Source: Mesocentrotus franciscanus
Taxonomy: Eukaryota > Echinodermata > Echinoidea > Camarodonta > Strongylocentrotidae
Length of the DNA stretch: 64,000 bases
Assembly (NCBI GenBank): GCA_037976565.1
Contig: CP137666.1
Location: 9,356,592-9,420,591 of the forward strand
Reading direction: 5' to 3'
Shown here: in pieces, positions 37,223 through 49,292 of the stretch
Position numbering within the stretch: position 1 is the first letter of the stretch
Layout of the letters: each line of letters starts with the position of its first letter
Program-made: the position numbers and the translations under genes
The notes under the pieces: generated by a model
Told to the model about the DNA's origin: nothing
Database searches by the model: none
The model's input: only the letters and a program-made list of their open reading frames with translations

Positions 37223-38063
37223 CCGTGGGTTCACTGCATCACGCACAAATCTTTCGCCTTTTACTAAAGATTTCCGTGCAGAGGACCGCTATGATCGGTA
37301 TATAACAATTTATTATTGCCTCGTTTTCGGATGAGGCTCATAAAGATGAAAAGAAAGCAAACAAATATTTCATTACGATTTTGTACACAAATTATTACTG
37401 AGTAATTAATGCTTTGAAGCAATTTCGACCCCGCCCACCCCCAAAAAAAAGGTACCATCAACTACTGTATAATGTTTGCAAAGTTAGCAGTTTAAATCTC
37501 AAATCTTTCGTATTATATCTTGCGGGCGTATTTCACTTCAGAATAGTTCAAAGCCTTGTCTGAAGTTTATCTCAGCTGGCAACAGCACATGCCGACTGGG
37601 ATATCATCCTTCAGATTTCGTATCCTCGTCTATGGTCAGTCGATCGGCGTCTGTGCAACTTTTAGACCGGTTTACTAACATATTCAAATTTATGAAAGTC
37701 TCTTGCCTGTAGAACCTTTATATAGTGACGAGTTATTGTATTAACCTATTACTAATGAATGAACTTCAATACTTGGAATTCAGTCTGCATACACTACTTG
37801 TTACTATGTCGGGCAAGCCTAGGACAAGCTTTCAGATTTTCAAGGACAACCTTTCAAGAAGAAAAAAATATGCGTAAAATTTGAAGATTTTAGTTAACCG
37901 GTCTTTTAATGATTAGGACGTAGGCCAGGTGTTCTCTAGTATCATTCAAATATTTGTAATTAGAATAAGAATGTCACGTTCTACGGGGTAAGTAGAGTTA
38001 CTAACCATTGACTTACTAAAACTCTTTTATCTACATATTGATAACTCGATCTTTATTCATTAT
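37223..38063 (+). repeat. L module 12
   Basis: No insertion. Carries GTAGGCCAGGTGTTCTCTAG, a variant shared with the L modules at 49293, 52522, 56924 and 60150. Confidence 0.92.
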
Positions 38064-38178
38064 CCGTGGGTTCACTGCATCACGCACAAATCTTTCGCCT
38101 TTTACTAAAGATTTCCGTGCAGAGGACCGCTATGATCGGTATATAACAATTTATTATTGCCTCGTCTTCGGATGAGGC
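38064..38178 (+). repeat. 115-bp head, left arm (reference copy)
   Basis: Contains a stem GCACAAATCTTT paired with AAAGATTTCCGTGC around an 11-base loop, outer CTGCA/TGCAG complementarity, then CCGCTATGATCGG and the 20-base hairpin. The same sequence opens every S and L module. Confidence 0.9.
38159..38178 (+). other. C(TTCG)G hairpin, reference copy
   Basis: GCCTCGTCTTCGGATGAGGC folds into an 8-bp stem (one G-T pair) capped by TTCG with a C-G closing pair. In RNA this is the exceptionally stable cUUCGg tetraloop. Confidence 0.85.
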
Positions 38179-38529
38179 TCATTAATCATGAAAAGTAAGA
38201 TATCACAATAGTTTATTTAAAACAACCAATACTCCTTGGTTTCGAATAATATATGATTATTTCCTTTCGATCAACTAAACTGTTTTATTTCACGTTTTAA
38301 TTATCCGTTTTTATTCATAAATTGTTGCGACGAAAAGAAGTCCTCTTTACACTCTTATAGCGCTCTTTGATTGTTTGTTCTTTCTTCCGATAGTTTTGAA
38401 AACCTATAGGGACCTTTAAACTATTTGTAAACAAAATCTGTTTTGTTAACAATTAAATTTGTTTGATTATTAATGATTATTGCACGTGGTAATATATAAG
38501 GTTAGTAAACTTTCTTTGCATGTTTGTTG

Positions 38530-38644
38530 GCCTCATCCGAAGACGAGGCATAAATAAATTGGTAAATTCCGATCATAGCGGTCCTCTGCACGGAAATCTT
38601 TAGTAAAAGGCGAAAGATTTGTGCGTGATGCAGTGAACCCACGG
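38530..38644 (-). repeat. 115-bp head, inverted right arm (reference copy)
   Basis: Reverse complement of the left arm, starting GCCTCATCCGAAGACGAGGC and ending GTGAACCCACGG. It is separated from the left arm by 351 bp; present in S modules and absent from L. Confidence 0.9.
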
Positions 38645-39247
38645 ATACTGAACAATGATCGGGATATCTAGATGTAGATATAAGGAGAGTAGCAAGTTAA
38701 TAGTTAGTAAAGCTATTTTACGTTGGGCCCACGATCTTCCATTCTAATCAAAATATTTAAATGACCATAAAGAGGTATTCGTGTTAATGAATCAATGAAA
38801 AGGTGCTTAATTACGAATTAAAGATAAAAACATAATAAAGTAATCGCCTCTTCGACCACTGTATTTAATATGTCTATTTTTATGCTTTTTTGTTTACAAA
38901 CAAATTCAAGATCTTTCCCCCAAAAGGGTAATTAATAATGCATGAAATTACATGTATACCTTTGCTGACGAAATTTATATTAGACAATTTTAGAGGCTTG
39001 TCGTAAGTTCGTCTCACATGGCAACTTGTATTAATCCTGTAGATCTCGAGTGTATGTCTATGCTCATTGTGCTCGGCGCCTGCGCACTGATAGATGATTG
39101 TGTCATACTCGCTATTGTTATTTAAATATTTGTAATTATATAGAATGAGATTGCTTTATATGAACTCAAGGTGAAATAGATCCACTAACCATTGACTTAC
39201 TAAACTACTTACACCTACATTTTGATAACTCGATCTGCATTCTTTAT

Positions 39248-40431
39248 CCGTGGGTTCACTGCATCACGCACAAATCTTTCGCCTTTACTAAAGATTTCCG
39301 TGCAGAGGACCGCTATGATCGGTATATAACAATTTATTATTGCCTCGTCTTCGGATGAGGCTCATTAATCATGAAAAGTAAGATATCACAATAGTTTATT
39401 TAAAACAACCAATACTCCTTGGTTTCGAATAATATATGATTATTTCCTTTCGATCAACTAAACTGTTTTATTTCACGTTTTAATTATCCGTTTTTATTAA
39501 TAAATTGTTGCGACGAAAAGAAGTCCTCTTTACACTCCTATAGCGCTCTTTGATTGTTTGTTCTTTCTTCCGATAGTTTTGAAAACCTATAGGGACCTTT
39601 AAACTATTTGTAAACAAAATCTGTTTTGTTAACAATCAAATTTGTTTGATTATATTCATGATTATTGCACGTGGTAATATATAAGGTTAGTAAACTTTCT
39701 TTGCATGTTTGTTGGCCTCATCCGAAGACGAGGCATAAATAAATTGTTAAATTCCGATCATAGCGGTCCTCTGCACGGAAATCTTTAGTAAAGGCGAAAG
39801 ATTTGTGCGTGATGCAGTGAACCCACGGATACTGAACAATGATCGGGATATCTAGATGTAGATATAAGGAGAGTAGCAAGTTAATAGTTAGTAAAGCTAT
39901 TTTACGTTGGACCCACGATCTTCCATTCTAATCAAAATATTTAAATGACCATAAAGAGGTATTCGTGTTAATGAATCAATGAAAAGTTGCTTAATTATGA
40001 ATTAAAGATAAAAACATATTAAAGTAATCGCCTCTTCGACCACTGTATTTAATACGTCTATTTTTATGCTTTTTTGTTTACAAACAAATTCAAGATCTTT
40101 CCCCCAAAAGGGTAATTAATAATGCATGAAATTACATGTATACCTTTGCTGACGAAATTTATATTAGACAATTTTAGAGGCTTGTCGTAAGTTCGTCTCA
40201 CATGGCAACTTGTATTAATCCTGTAGATCTCGAGTGTATGTCTATGCTCATTGTGCTCGGCGCCTGCGCACTGATAGATGATTGTGTCATACTCGCTATT
40301 GTTATTTAAATATTTGTAAATATGGAGAATGAGATTGCTATATATGAACTCAAGGTGAAATAGATCCACTAACCATTGACTTACTAAACTACTTACACCT
40401 ACATTTTGATAACTCGATCTGCATTCTTTAT
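39248..40431 (+). repeat. S module 16
   Basis: Counterpart of the S at 17125: shares AAAAGTTGCTTAATTATG and AAATATGGAGAATG. Confidence 0.92.
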
Positions 40432-41270
40432 CCGTGGGTTCACTGCATCACGCACAAATCTTTCGCCTTTACTAAAGATTTCCGTGCAGAGGACCGCTAT
40501 GATCGGTATATAACAATTTATTATTGCCTCGTTTTCGGATGAGGCTCATAAACATGAAAAGAAAGCAAACAAATATTTCATTACGATTTTGTACACAAAT
40601 TATTACTGAGTAATTAATGCTTTGAAGCAATTTCGACCCCGCCCACTCCCCAAAAAAGGTACCATCAACTACTGTATAATGTTTGCAAAGTTAGCAGTTT
40701 AAATCTCAAATCTTTCGTATTATATCTTGCGGGCGTATTTCACTTCAGAATAGTTCAAAGCCTTGTCTGAAGTTTATCTCAGCTGGCAACAGCACATGCC
40801 GACTGGGATATCATCCTTCAGATTTCGTATCCTCGTCTATGGTCAGTCGATCGGCGTCTGTGCAACTTTTAGACCGGTTTACTAACATATTCAAATTTAT
40901 GAAAGTCTCTTGCCTGTAGAACCTTTATATAGTGACGAGTTATTGTATTAACCTATTACTAATGAATGAACTTCAATACTTGGAATTCAGTCTGCATACA
41001 CTACTTGTTACTATGTCGGGCAAGCCTAGGACAAGCTTTCAGATTTTCAAGGACAACCTTTCAAGAAGAAAAAAATATGCGTAAAATTTTAAGATTTTAG
41101 TTAACCGGTCTTTTCATGATTAGGACGTAGAACAGGTGTTCTTTATTATCATTCAAATAGATGTAATTAGAATAAGAATGTCACGTTCTACGGGGTAAGT
41201 AGAGTTACTAACCATTGACTTACTAAAAATCTTTTATCTACATATTGATAACTCGATCTTTATTCATTAT
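40432..41270 (+). repeat. L module 13
   Basis: Counterpart of the L at 18311; shares GTATAATGTTTGCAAAG and AAAATTTTAAGATTTTAG. Confidence 0.92.
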
Positions 41271-42408
41271 CCGTGGGTTCACTGCATCACGCACAAATCT
41301 TTCGCCTTTTACTAAAGATTTCCGTGCAGAGGACCGCTGTGATCGGAATTTAACAATTTATTATTGCCTCGTCTTCGGATGAGGCTCATTAATCATGAAA
41401 AGTAAGATATCACAATAGTTTATTTAAAACAACCAATACTCCTTGGTTTCGAATAATATATGATTATTTCCTTTCGATCAACTAAACTGTTTTATTTCAC
41501 GTTTTAATTATCCGTTTTTATTAGTTGCGACGAAAAGAAGTTTCTTTCTTCCGATAGATTTGAAAACCTAGGGACCTTTAAACTATTTGTAAACAAAATC
41601 TGTTTTGTTCACAATCAAATTTGTTTGATTATATTCATGATTATTGCACGTGGTAATATATAAAGTTAGTAAACTTTCTTTGCATGTTTGTTGGCCTCAT
41701 CCGAAGACGAGGCATAAATAAATTGTTAAATTCCGATCATAGCGGTCCTTGCACGGAAATCTTTAGTAAAAGGCGAAAGATTTGTGCGTGATGCAGTGAA
41801 CCCACGGATACTGAACAATGATCGGGATATCTAGATGTAGATATAAGGAGAGAAGCAAGTTAATAGTTAGTAAAGCTATTTTACGTTGGGCCCACGTTCT
41901 TCCATTCTAATCAAAATATTTAAATGACCATAAAGAGGTATTCGTGTTAATGAATCAATGAAAAGGTGCTTAATTTTGAATTAAAGATAAAAACATAATA
42001 AATAATCGCCTCTTCGACTACTGTATTTAATATGTCTATTTTTATGCTTTTTGTTTACAAACAAATTCAAGATCTTTCCCCCAAAAGGGTAATTAATAAT
42101 GCATGAAATTACATGTATACCTTTGCTGACGAAATTTATATTAGACAATTTTAGAGGCTTGTCGTAAGTTCGTCTCACATGGCAACTTGTATAAATCCTG
42201 TAGATCTCGAGTGTATGTCTATGCTCATTGTGCTCGGCGCCTGCGCACTGATAGATGATTGTGTCATACTCTCTATTGTTATTTAAATATTTGTAATTAT
42301 ATAGAATAAGATTGCTATATATGAACTCATGGTGAAATAGATCCACTAACCATTGACTTACTAAACTACTTACACCTACATTTTGATAACTCGATGTGCA
42401 TTCTTTAT
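41271..42408 (+). repeat. S module 17, short subtype
   Basis: Counterpart of the S at 19149. The same inverted-head position is mutated (GCGGTCCTTGCACGG), and CTCGATGTGCATTC is shared at the end. Confidence 0.92.
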
Positions 42409-43967
42409 CCGTGGGTTCACTGCATCACGCACAAATCTTTCGCCTTTACTAAAGATTTCCGTGCAGAGGACCGCTATGATCGGTATATAACAATTTATTA
42501 TTGCCTCGTTTTCGGATGAGGCTCATAAACATGAAAAGAAAGCAAACAAATATTTCATTACGATTTTGTACACAAATTATTACTGAGTAATTAATGCTTT
42601 GAAGCAATTTCGACCCCATCCCCCCCCGAAAAGGTACCATCAACTACTGTCTATAACGTTTGCAAAATTAGCAGTTTAAATCTCAAATCTTTCGTATTAT
42701 ATCTTGCGGGCGTATTTCACTTCAGAATAGTTCAAAGCCTTGTCTGAAGTTTATCTCAGCTGGCAACAGCACATGCCGACTGGGATTTCATCCTTCAAAT
42801 TTTGTAGCTTCGTCTATGGTCAGTCGATCGGCGTCTGTGCAAATTTTAGACCGGTTTACTAACATATTCAAATTTATGAAAGTCTCTTGCCTGTAGAACC
42901 TTTATATAGTGACGAGTTATTGTATTAACCTATTACTAATGAATGAACTTCAATACTTGGAATTCAGTTTGCATACACTACTTGTTACCATGGACCTATT
43001 ACGGATGGACATTCGACGTGATTCTTTCTTTGATCCAATGAGTTCCACCGCCTTCTGTTATGTGCATCTTAATGAGAACATTCAGCTGTTCTAACAATAA
43101 CGACTGCTCAAGCATTATCGGTCATTGACAAGGGAGCAGTTTTCCTCTTTTGGGTTTTGTTTGGATGGTGTGCTCTGTAAGAGTGTGTCTTTTAAAAAAA
43201 GCATCCCCAATGGGAGCAGCAAAGTGGAAAAGCAGACGATTTTGGTGATATGAAATGTATTATTACTGATTCGCACACTCGCACACACCCATGACCTTAT
43301 AAAACAATTAGAAGGCCATGATCTTTATAAGCCCTGTGCATTGTAACTTTGGAATATTATGAGAAATTGGGGAAACGGATTTAAATCACAACCAATCAAA
43401 TATAACCCTATCTGGAAATATAAACGTTTTTCAAAATAAAATACAGTACACGGAACAACAATTTCCGATTATAAACCAGAACTGCACATCGATTTTCCAT
43501 GATTTAAGCGAGTTATTATCTTCTGCATGATGATTAACTTGTGTAAAATCACTATCCTGATTCTGTCCCGGCTTTTTGGCGGTGGACCTCATGAGATCAA
43601 AGTGAAGAAACATGTACGGAATGTTATTGAAACGACATTGACGGAGACAATCACAATGAATTCGTTAAGAAAACGACGAATGTCCATCCGTAATAGGTCC
43701 ATGTTGTTACTATGTCGGGCAAGCCTAGGACAAGCTTTCAGATTTTCAAGGACAACCTTTCAAGAAGAAAAAATATGCGTAAAATTTGAAGATTTAGTTA
43801 ACCGGTCTTTTAATGATTAGGACGTAGGACATGTGTTCTCTATTATCATTCAAATAGTTGTAATTAGAATAAGAATGTCACGTTCTACGGGGTAAGTAGA
43901 GTTACTAACCATTGACTTACTAAAACTCTTTTATCTACATATTGATAACTCGATCTTTATTCATTAT
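42409..43967 (+). repeat. L module 14 with MITE
   Basis: Counterpart of the L at 20288; its insert carries several extra 1-2 base deletions. Confidence 0.93.
42989..43703. mobile_element. Non-autonomous DNA transposon in L, copy 4
   Basis: 715 bp, the most eroded copy (for example GAGAAATTGGGGAAACGG). The inverted termini and TTGTTAC flanks are intact. Confidence 0.9.
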
Positions 43968-45150
43968 TTTTGGGTTCACTGCATCACGCACAAATCTTTC
44001 GCCTTTTACTAAAGATTTCCGTGCAGAGGACCGCTATGATCGGTATATAACAATTTATTATTGCCTCGTCTTCGGATGATGCTCATTAATCATGAAAAGT
44101 AAGATATCACAATAGTTTATTTAAAACAACCAATACTCCTTGGTTTCGAATAATATATGATTATTTCCTTTCGATCAACTAAACTGTTTTATTTCACGCT
44201 TTAATTATCCGTTTTTATTAATAAATTGTTGAGACGAAAAGAAGTCCTCTTTACACTCCTATAGCGCTCTTTGATTGTTTGTTCTTTCTTCCGATAGTTT
44301 TGAAAACCTATGGACCTTTAAACTATTTGTAAACAAAATCTGTTTTGTTCACAATCAAATTTGTTTGATAATATTCATGATTATTGCACGTGGTAATATA
44401 TAAGTTAGTAAACTTTCTTTGCATGTTTGTTGGCCTCATCCGAAGACGAGGCATAAATAAATTGTTAAATTCCGATCATAGCGGTCCTCTGCACGGAAAT
44501 CTTTAGTAAAAGGCGAAAGATTTGTGCGTGATGCAGTGAACCCACGGATACTGAACCATGATCGGGATATCTAAATGTAGATATAAGGAGAGTAGCAAGT
44601 TAATAGTTAGTAAAGCTATTTTACGTTGGGCCCACGATCTTCCATTCTAATCAAAATATTTAAATGACCATAAAAAGGTATTCGTGTTAATGAATCAATG
44701 AAAAGGTGCTTAATTATGAATTAAAGATAAAAACATAATAAAGTAATCGCCTCTTCGACCACTGTATTTAATACGTCTATTTTTATGCTTTTTTGTTTAT
44801 AAACAAATTCAAGATCTTTCCCCCAAAAGGGTAATTAATAATGCATGAAATTACATGTATACCTTTGCTGACGAAATTTATATTAGACAATTTTAGAGGC
44901 TTGTCGTAAGTTCGTCTCACATGGCAACTTGTATTAATCCTGTAGATCTCGAGTGTATGTCTATGCTCATTGTGCTCGGCGCCTGCGCACTGATAGATGA
45001 TTGTGTCATACTCGCTATTGTTATTTAAATATTTATAAATATGGAGAATGAGATTGCTATATATGAACTCAAGGTGAAATAGATCCACTAACCATTGACT
45101 TACTAAACTACTTACACCTACATTTTGATAACTCGATCTGCATTCTTTAT
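43968..45150 (+). repeat. S module 18, altered head
   Basis: TTTTGGG head start and GATGATGC hairpin end, as in all S modules after a MITE-bearing L. Unlike these it has TTTCACGCTTTAATTATCC and GAAGTCCTC. Confidence 0.92.
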
Positions 45151-46171
45151 CCGTGGGTTCACTGCATCACGCACAAATCTTTCGCCTTTACTAAAGATTT
45201 CCGTGCAGAGGACCGCTATGATCGGTATATAACAATTTATTATTGCCTCGTTTTCGGATGAGGCTCATAAAGATGAAAAGAAAGCAAACAAATATTTCAT
45301 TACGATTTGTACACAAAGTATTACTGAGTAATTAATGCTTTGAAGCAATTTCGACCCCACCCACTCCCAAAAAAGGTACCATCAACTACTGTATAACGTT
45401 TGCAAAGTAGCAGTTTAAATCTCAAATCTTTCGTATTATATCTTGCGGGCGTATTTCACTTCAGAATAGTTCAAAGCCTTGTCTGAAGTTTATCTCAGCT
45501 GGCAACAGCACATGCCGACTGGGATATCATCCTTCAGATTTCGTATCCTCGTCTATGGTCAGTCGATCGGCGTCTGTGCAACTTTTAGACCGGTTTACTA
45601 ACATATTCAAATTTATGAAAGTCTCTTGCCTGTAGAACCTTTATATAGTGACGAGTTATTGTATTAACCTATTACTAATGAATGAACTTCAATACTTGGA
45701 ATTCAGTCTGCATACACTACTTGTTACTATGTCGGGCAAGCCTAGGACAAGCTTTCAGATTTTCAAGGACAACCTTTCAAGAAGAAAAAAATATGCGTAA
45801 AATTTGAAGATTTTAGTTAACCGGTCTTTTCATGATTAGGACGTAGAACAGGTGTTCTTTATTATCATTCAAATATATGTAATTAGAATAAGAATGTCAC
45901 GTTCTACGGGGTAAGTAGAGTTACTAACCATTGACTTACTAAAAATCTTTTATCTACATATTGATAACTCGATCTTTATTCAACTAGGCGTTGTGGCGTG
46001 CGCCTGTAATCCAGCTAACAGTGGAAGTTACAAACTGATTCAGCCGAGGACGCAGGTTCGAAACTGAATCGCGTCTTTCGGATGGTGACGTTAAAGGTCG
46101 GTCCCCAGACGTAAATAATCATATCTGATTGATACACGTCTGTAAAAACCCAATACACACACATTCATTAT
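45151..46171 (+). repeat. L module 15 with SINE
   Basis: Counterpart of the L at 23040. Confidence 0.93.
45983..46162 (+). mobile_element. SINE with 7SL/Alu-like head, copy 5
   Basis: Same site and flanks; last visible copy. None occurs after this point. Confidence 0.85.
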
Positions 46172-47312
46172 CCGTGGGTTCACTGCATCACGCACAAATC
46201 TTTCGCCTTTTACTAAAGATTTCCGTGCAGAGGACCGCTGTGATCGGAATTTAACAATTTATTATTGCCTCGTCTTCGGATGAGGCTCATTAATCATGAA
46301 AAGTAAGATATCACAATAGTTTATTTAAAACAACCAATACTCCTTGGTTTCGAATAATATATGATTATTTCCTTTCGATCAACTAAACTGTTTTATTTCA
46401 CGTTTTAATTATCCGTTTTTATTAGTTGCGACGAAAAGAAGTTTCTTTCTTCCGATAGATTTGAAAACCTAGGGACCTTTAAACTATTTGTAAACAAAAT
46501 CTGTTTTGTTCACAATCAAATTTGTTTGATTATATTCATGATTATTGCACGTGGTAATATATAAGGTTAGTAAACTTTCTTTGCATGTTTGTTGGCCTCA
46601 TCCGAAGACGAGGCATAAATAAATTGTTAAATTCCGATCATAGCGGTCCTCTGCACGGAAATCTTTAGTAAAAGGCGAAAGATTTGTGCGTGATGCAGTG
46701 AACCCACGGATACTGAACCATGATCGGGATATCTAAATGTAGATATAAGGAGAGTAGCAAGTTAATAGTTAGTAAAGCTATTGTACGTTGGGCCCACGAT
46801 CTTCCATTCTAATCAAAATATTTAAATGACCATAAAGAGGTATTCATGTTAATGAACCAATGAAAAGGTGCTTAATTATGAATTAAAGATAAAAACATAA
46901 TAAAGTAATCGCCTCTTCGACCACTGTATTTAATATGTCTATTTTTATGCTTTTTTGTTTACAAACAAATTCAAGATCTTTCCCCCAAAAGGGTAATTAA
47001 TAATGCATGAAATTACATGTATACCTTTGCTGACGAAATTTATATTAGACAATTTTAGAGGCTTGTCGTAAGTTCGTCTCACATGGCAACTTGTATTAAT
47101 CCTGTAGATCTCGAGTGTATGTCTATGCTCATTGTGCTCGGCGCCTGCGCACTGATAGATGATTGTGTCATACTCGCTATTGTTATTTAAATATTTGTAA
47201 TTATATAGAATGAGATTGCTATATATGAACTCAAGGTGAAATAGATCCACTAACCATTGACTTACTAAACTACTTACACCTACATTTTGATAACTCGATC
47301 TGCATTCTTTAT
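46172..47312 (+). repeat. S module 19, short subtype, recombinant
   Basis: Has the short spacer, then MITE-linked variants (CTAAATGTAG, TTCATGTTAATGAACC) like S module 11, and a standard TTTGTAATTATATAGAATG end. Confidence 0.9.
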
Positions 47313-48148
47313 CCGTGGGTTCACTGCATCACGCACAAATCTTTCGCCTTTTACTAAAGATTTCCGTGCAGAGGACCGCTATGATCGGTATATAACAATT
47401 TATTATTGCCTCGTTTTCGGATGAGGCTCATAAAGATGAAAAGAAAGCAAACAAATATTTCATTACGATTTGTACACAAAGTATTACTGAGTAATTAATG
47501 CTTTGAAGCAATTTCGACCCCACCCTCCCCCAAAAAAGGTACCATCAACTACTGTATAACGTTTGCAAAGTAGCAGTTTAAATCTCAAATCTTTCGTATT
47601 ATATCTTGCGGGCGTATTTCACTTCAGAATAGTTCAAAGCCTTGTCTGAAGTTTATCTCAGCTGGCAACAGCACATGCCGACTGGGATATCATCCTTCAG
47701 ATTTCGTATCCTCGTCTATGGTCAGTCGATCGGCGTCTGTGCAACTTTTAGACCGGTTTACTAACATATTCAAATTTATGAAAGTCTCTTGCCTGTAGAA
47801 CCTTTATATAGTGACGAGTTATTGTATTAACCTATTACTAATGAATGAACTTCAATACTTGGAATTCAGTCTGCATACACTACTTGTTACTATGTCGGGC
47901 AAGCCTAGGACAAGCTTTCAGATTTTCAAGGACAACCTTTCAAGAAGAAAAAATATGCGTAAAATTTGAAGATTTTAGTTAACCGGTCTTTTCATGATTA
48001 GGACGTAGAACAGGTGTTCTTTATTATCATTCAAATAGATGTAATTAGAATAAGAATGTCACGTTCTACGGGGTAAGTAGAGTTACTAACCATTGACTTA
48101 CTAAAAATCTTTTATCTACATATTGATAACTCGATCTTTATTCATTAT
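47313..48148 (+). repeat. L module 16
   Basis: No insertion; ATAAAGATGAAAAG and CGATTTGTACACAAAG variants as in L+SINE modules, so it is an L of that lineage without the SINE. Confidence 0.92.
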
Positions 48149-49292
48149 CCGTGGGTTCACTGCATCACGCACAAATCTTTCGCCTTTTACTAAAGATTTC
48201 CGTGCAGAGGACCGCTATGATCGGTATATAACAATTTATTATTGCCTCGTCTTCGGATGAGGCTCATTAATCATGAAAAGTAAGATATCACAATAGTTTA
48301 TTTAAAACAACCAATACTCCTTGGTTTCGAATAATATATGATTATTTCCATTCGATCAACTAAACTGTTTTATTTCACGTTTTAATTATCCGTTTTTATT
48401 AATAAATTGTTGCGACGAAAAGAAGTTTCTTTCTTCCGATAGATTTGAAAACCTAGGGACCTTTAAACTATTTGTTAACAAAATCTGTTTTGTTCACAAT
48501 CAAATTTGTTTGATTATATTCATGATTATTGCACGTGGTAATATATAAAGTTAGTAAACTTTCTTTGCATGTTTGTTGGCCTCATCCGAAGACGAGGCAT
48601 AAATAAATTGTTAAATTCCGATCATAGCGGTCCTCTGCACGGAAATCTTTAGTAAAAGGCGAAAGATTTGTGCGTGATGCAGTGAACCCACGGATACTGA
48701 ACAATGATCGGGATATCTAGATGTAGATATAAGGAGAGTAGCAAGTTAATAGTTAGTAAAGCTATTTTACGTTGGGCCCACGATCTTCCATTCTAATCAA
48801 AATATTTAAATGACCATAAAGAGGTATTCGTGTTAATGAATCAATGAAAAGGTGCTTAATTATGAATTAAAGATAAAAACATAATAAATAATCGCCTCTT
48901 CGACCACTGTATTTAATATGTCTATTTTTATGCTTTTTGTTTACAAACAAATTCAAGATCTTTCCCAAAAGGGTAATTAATAATGCATGAAATTACATGT
49001 ATACCTTTGCTGACGAAATTTATATTAGACAATTTTAGAGGCTTGTCGTAAGTTCGTCTCACATGGCAACTTGTATAAATCCTGTAGATCTCGAGTGTAT
49101 GTCTATGCTCATTGTGCTCGGCGCCTGCGCACTGATAGATGATTGTGTCATACTCTCTATTGTTATTTAAATATTTGTAATTATATAGAATAAGATTGCT
49201 ATATATGAACTCAAGGTGAAATAGATCCACTAACCATTGACTTACTAAACTACTTACACCTACATTTTGATAACTCGATCTGCATTCTTTAT
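48149..49292 (+). repeat. S module 20, intermediate-length subtype
   Basis: Close to the S at 36076 (TTTCCATTCGATCAAC, TTGTTAACAAAATCTG). Confidence 0.92.

Larger units (their letters stand above)
38064..39247 (+). repeat. S module 15 (reference S)
   Basis: Used as reference. The head spans 38064-38178 with the TTCG hairpin at 38159-38178; the inverted head spans 38530-38644. The arms differ only in the AT-rich segment before the hairpin. A stop (TTTATATG variant) breaks the ~100-aa frame. Confidence 0.93.

Noticed and set aside
38960..39010. Hammerhead-like core (CTGACGA) in S
   Set aside because: CTGACGA fits CUGANGA, but no GAAA with a suitable helix follows.
20789..43820. Frames of 61-97 codons in and across the 715-725-bp element
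   Set aside because: They run through terminal inverted repeats or from L into the element, have no transposase motifs, and differ in length by indels between copies.
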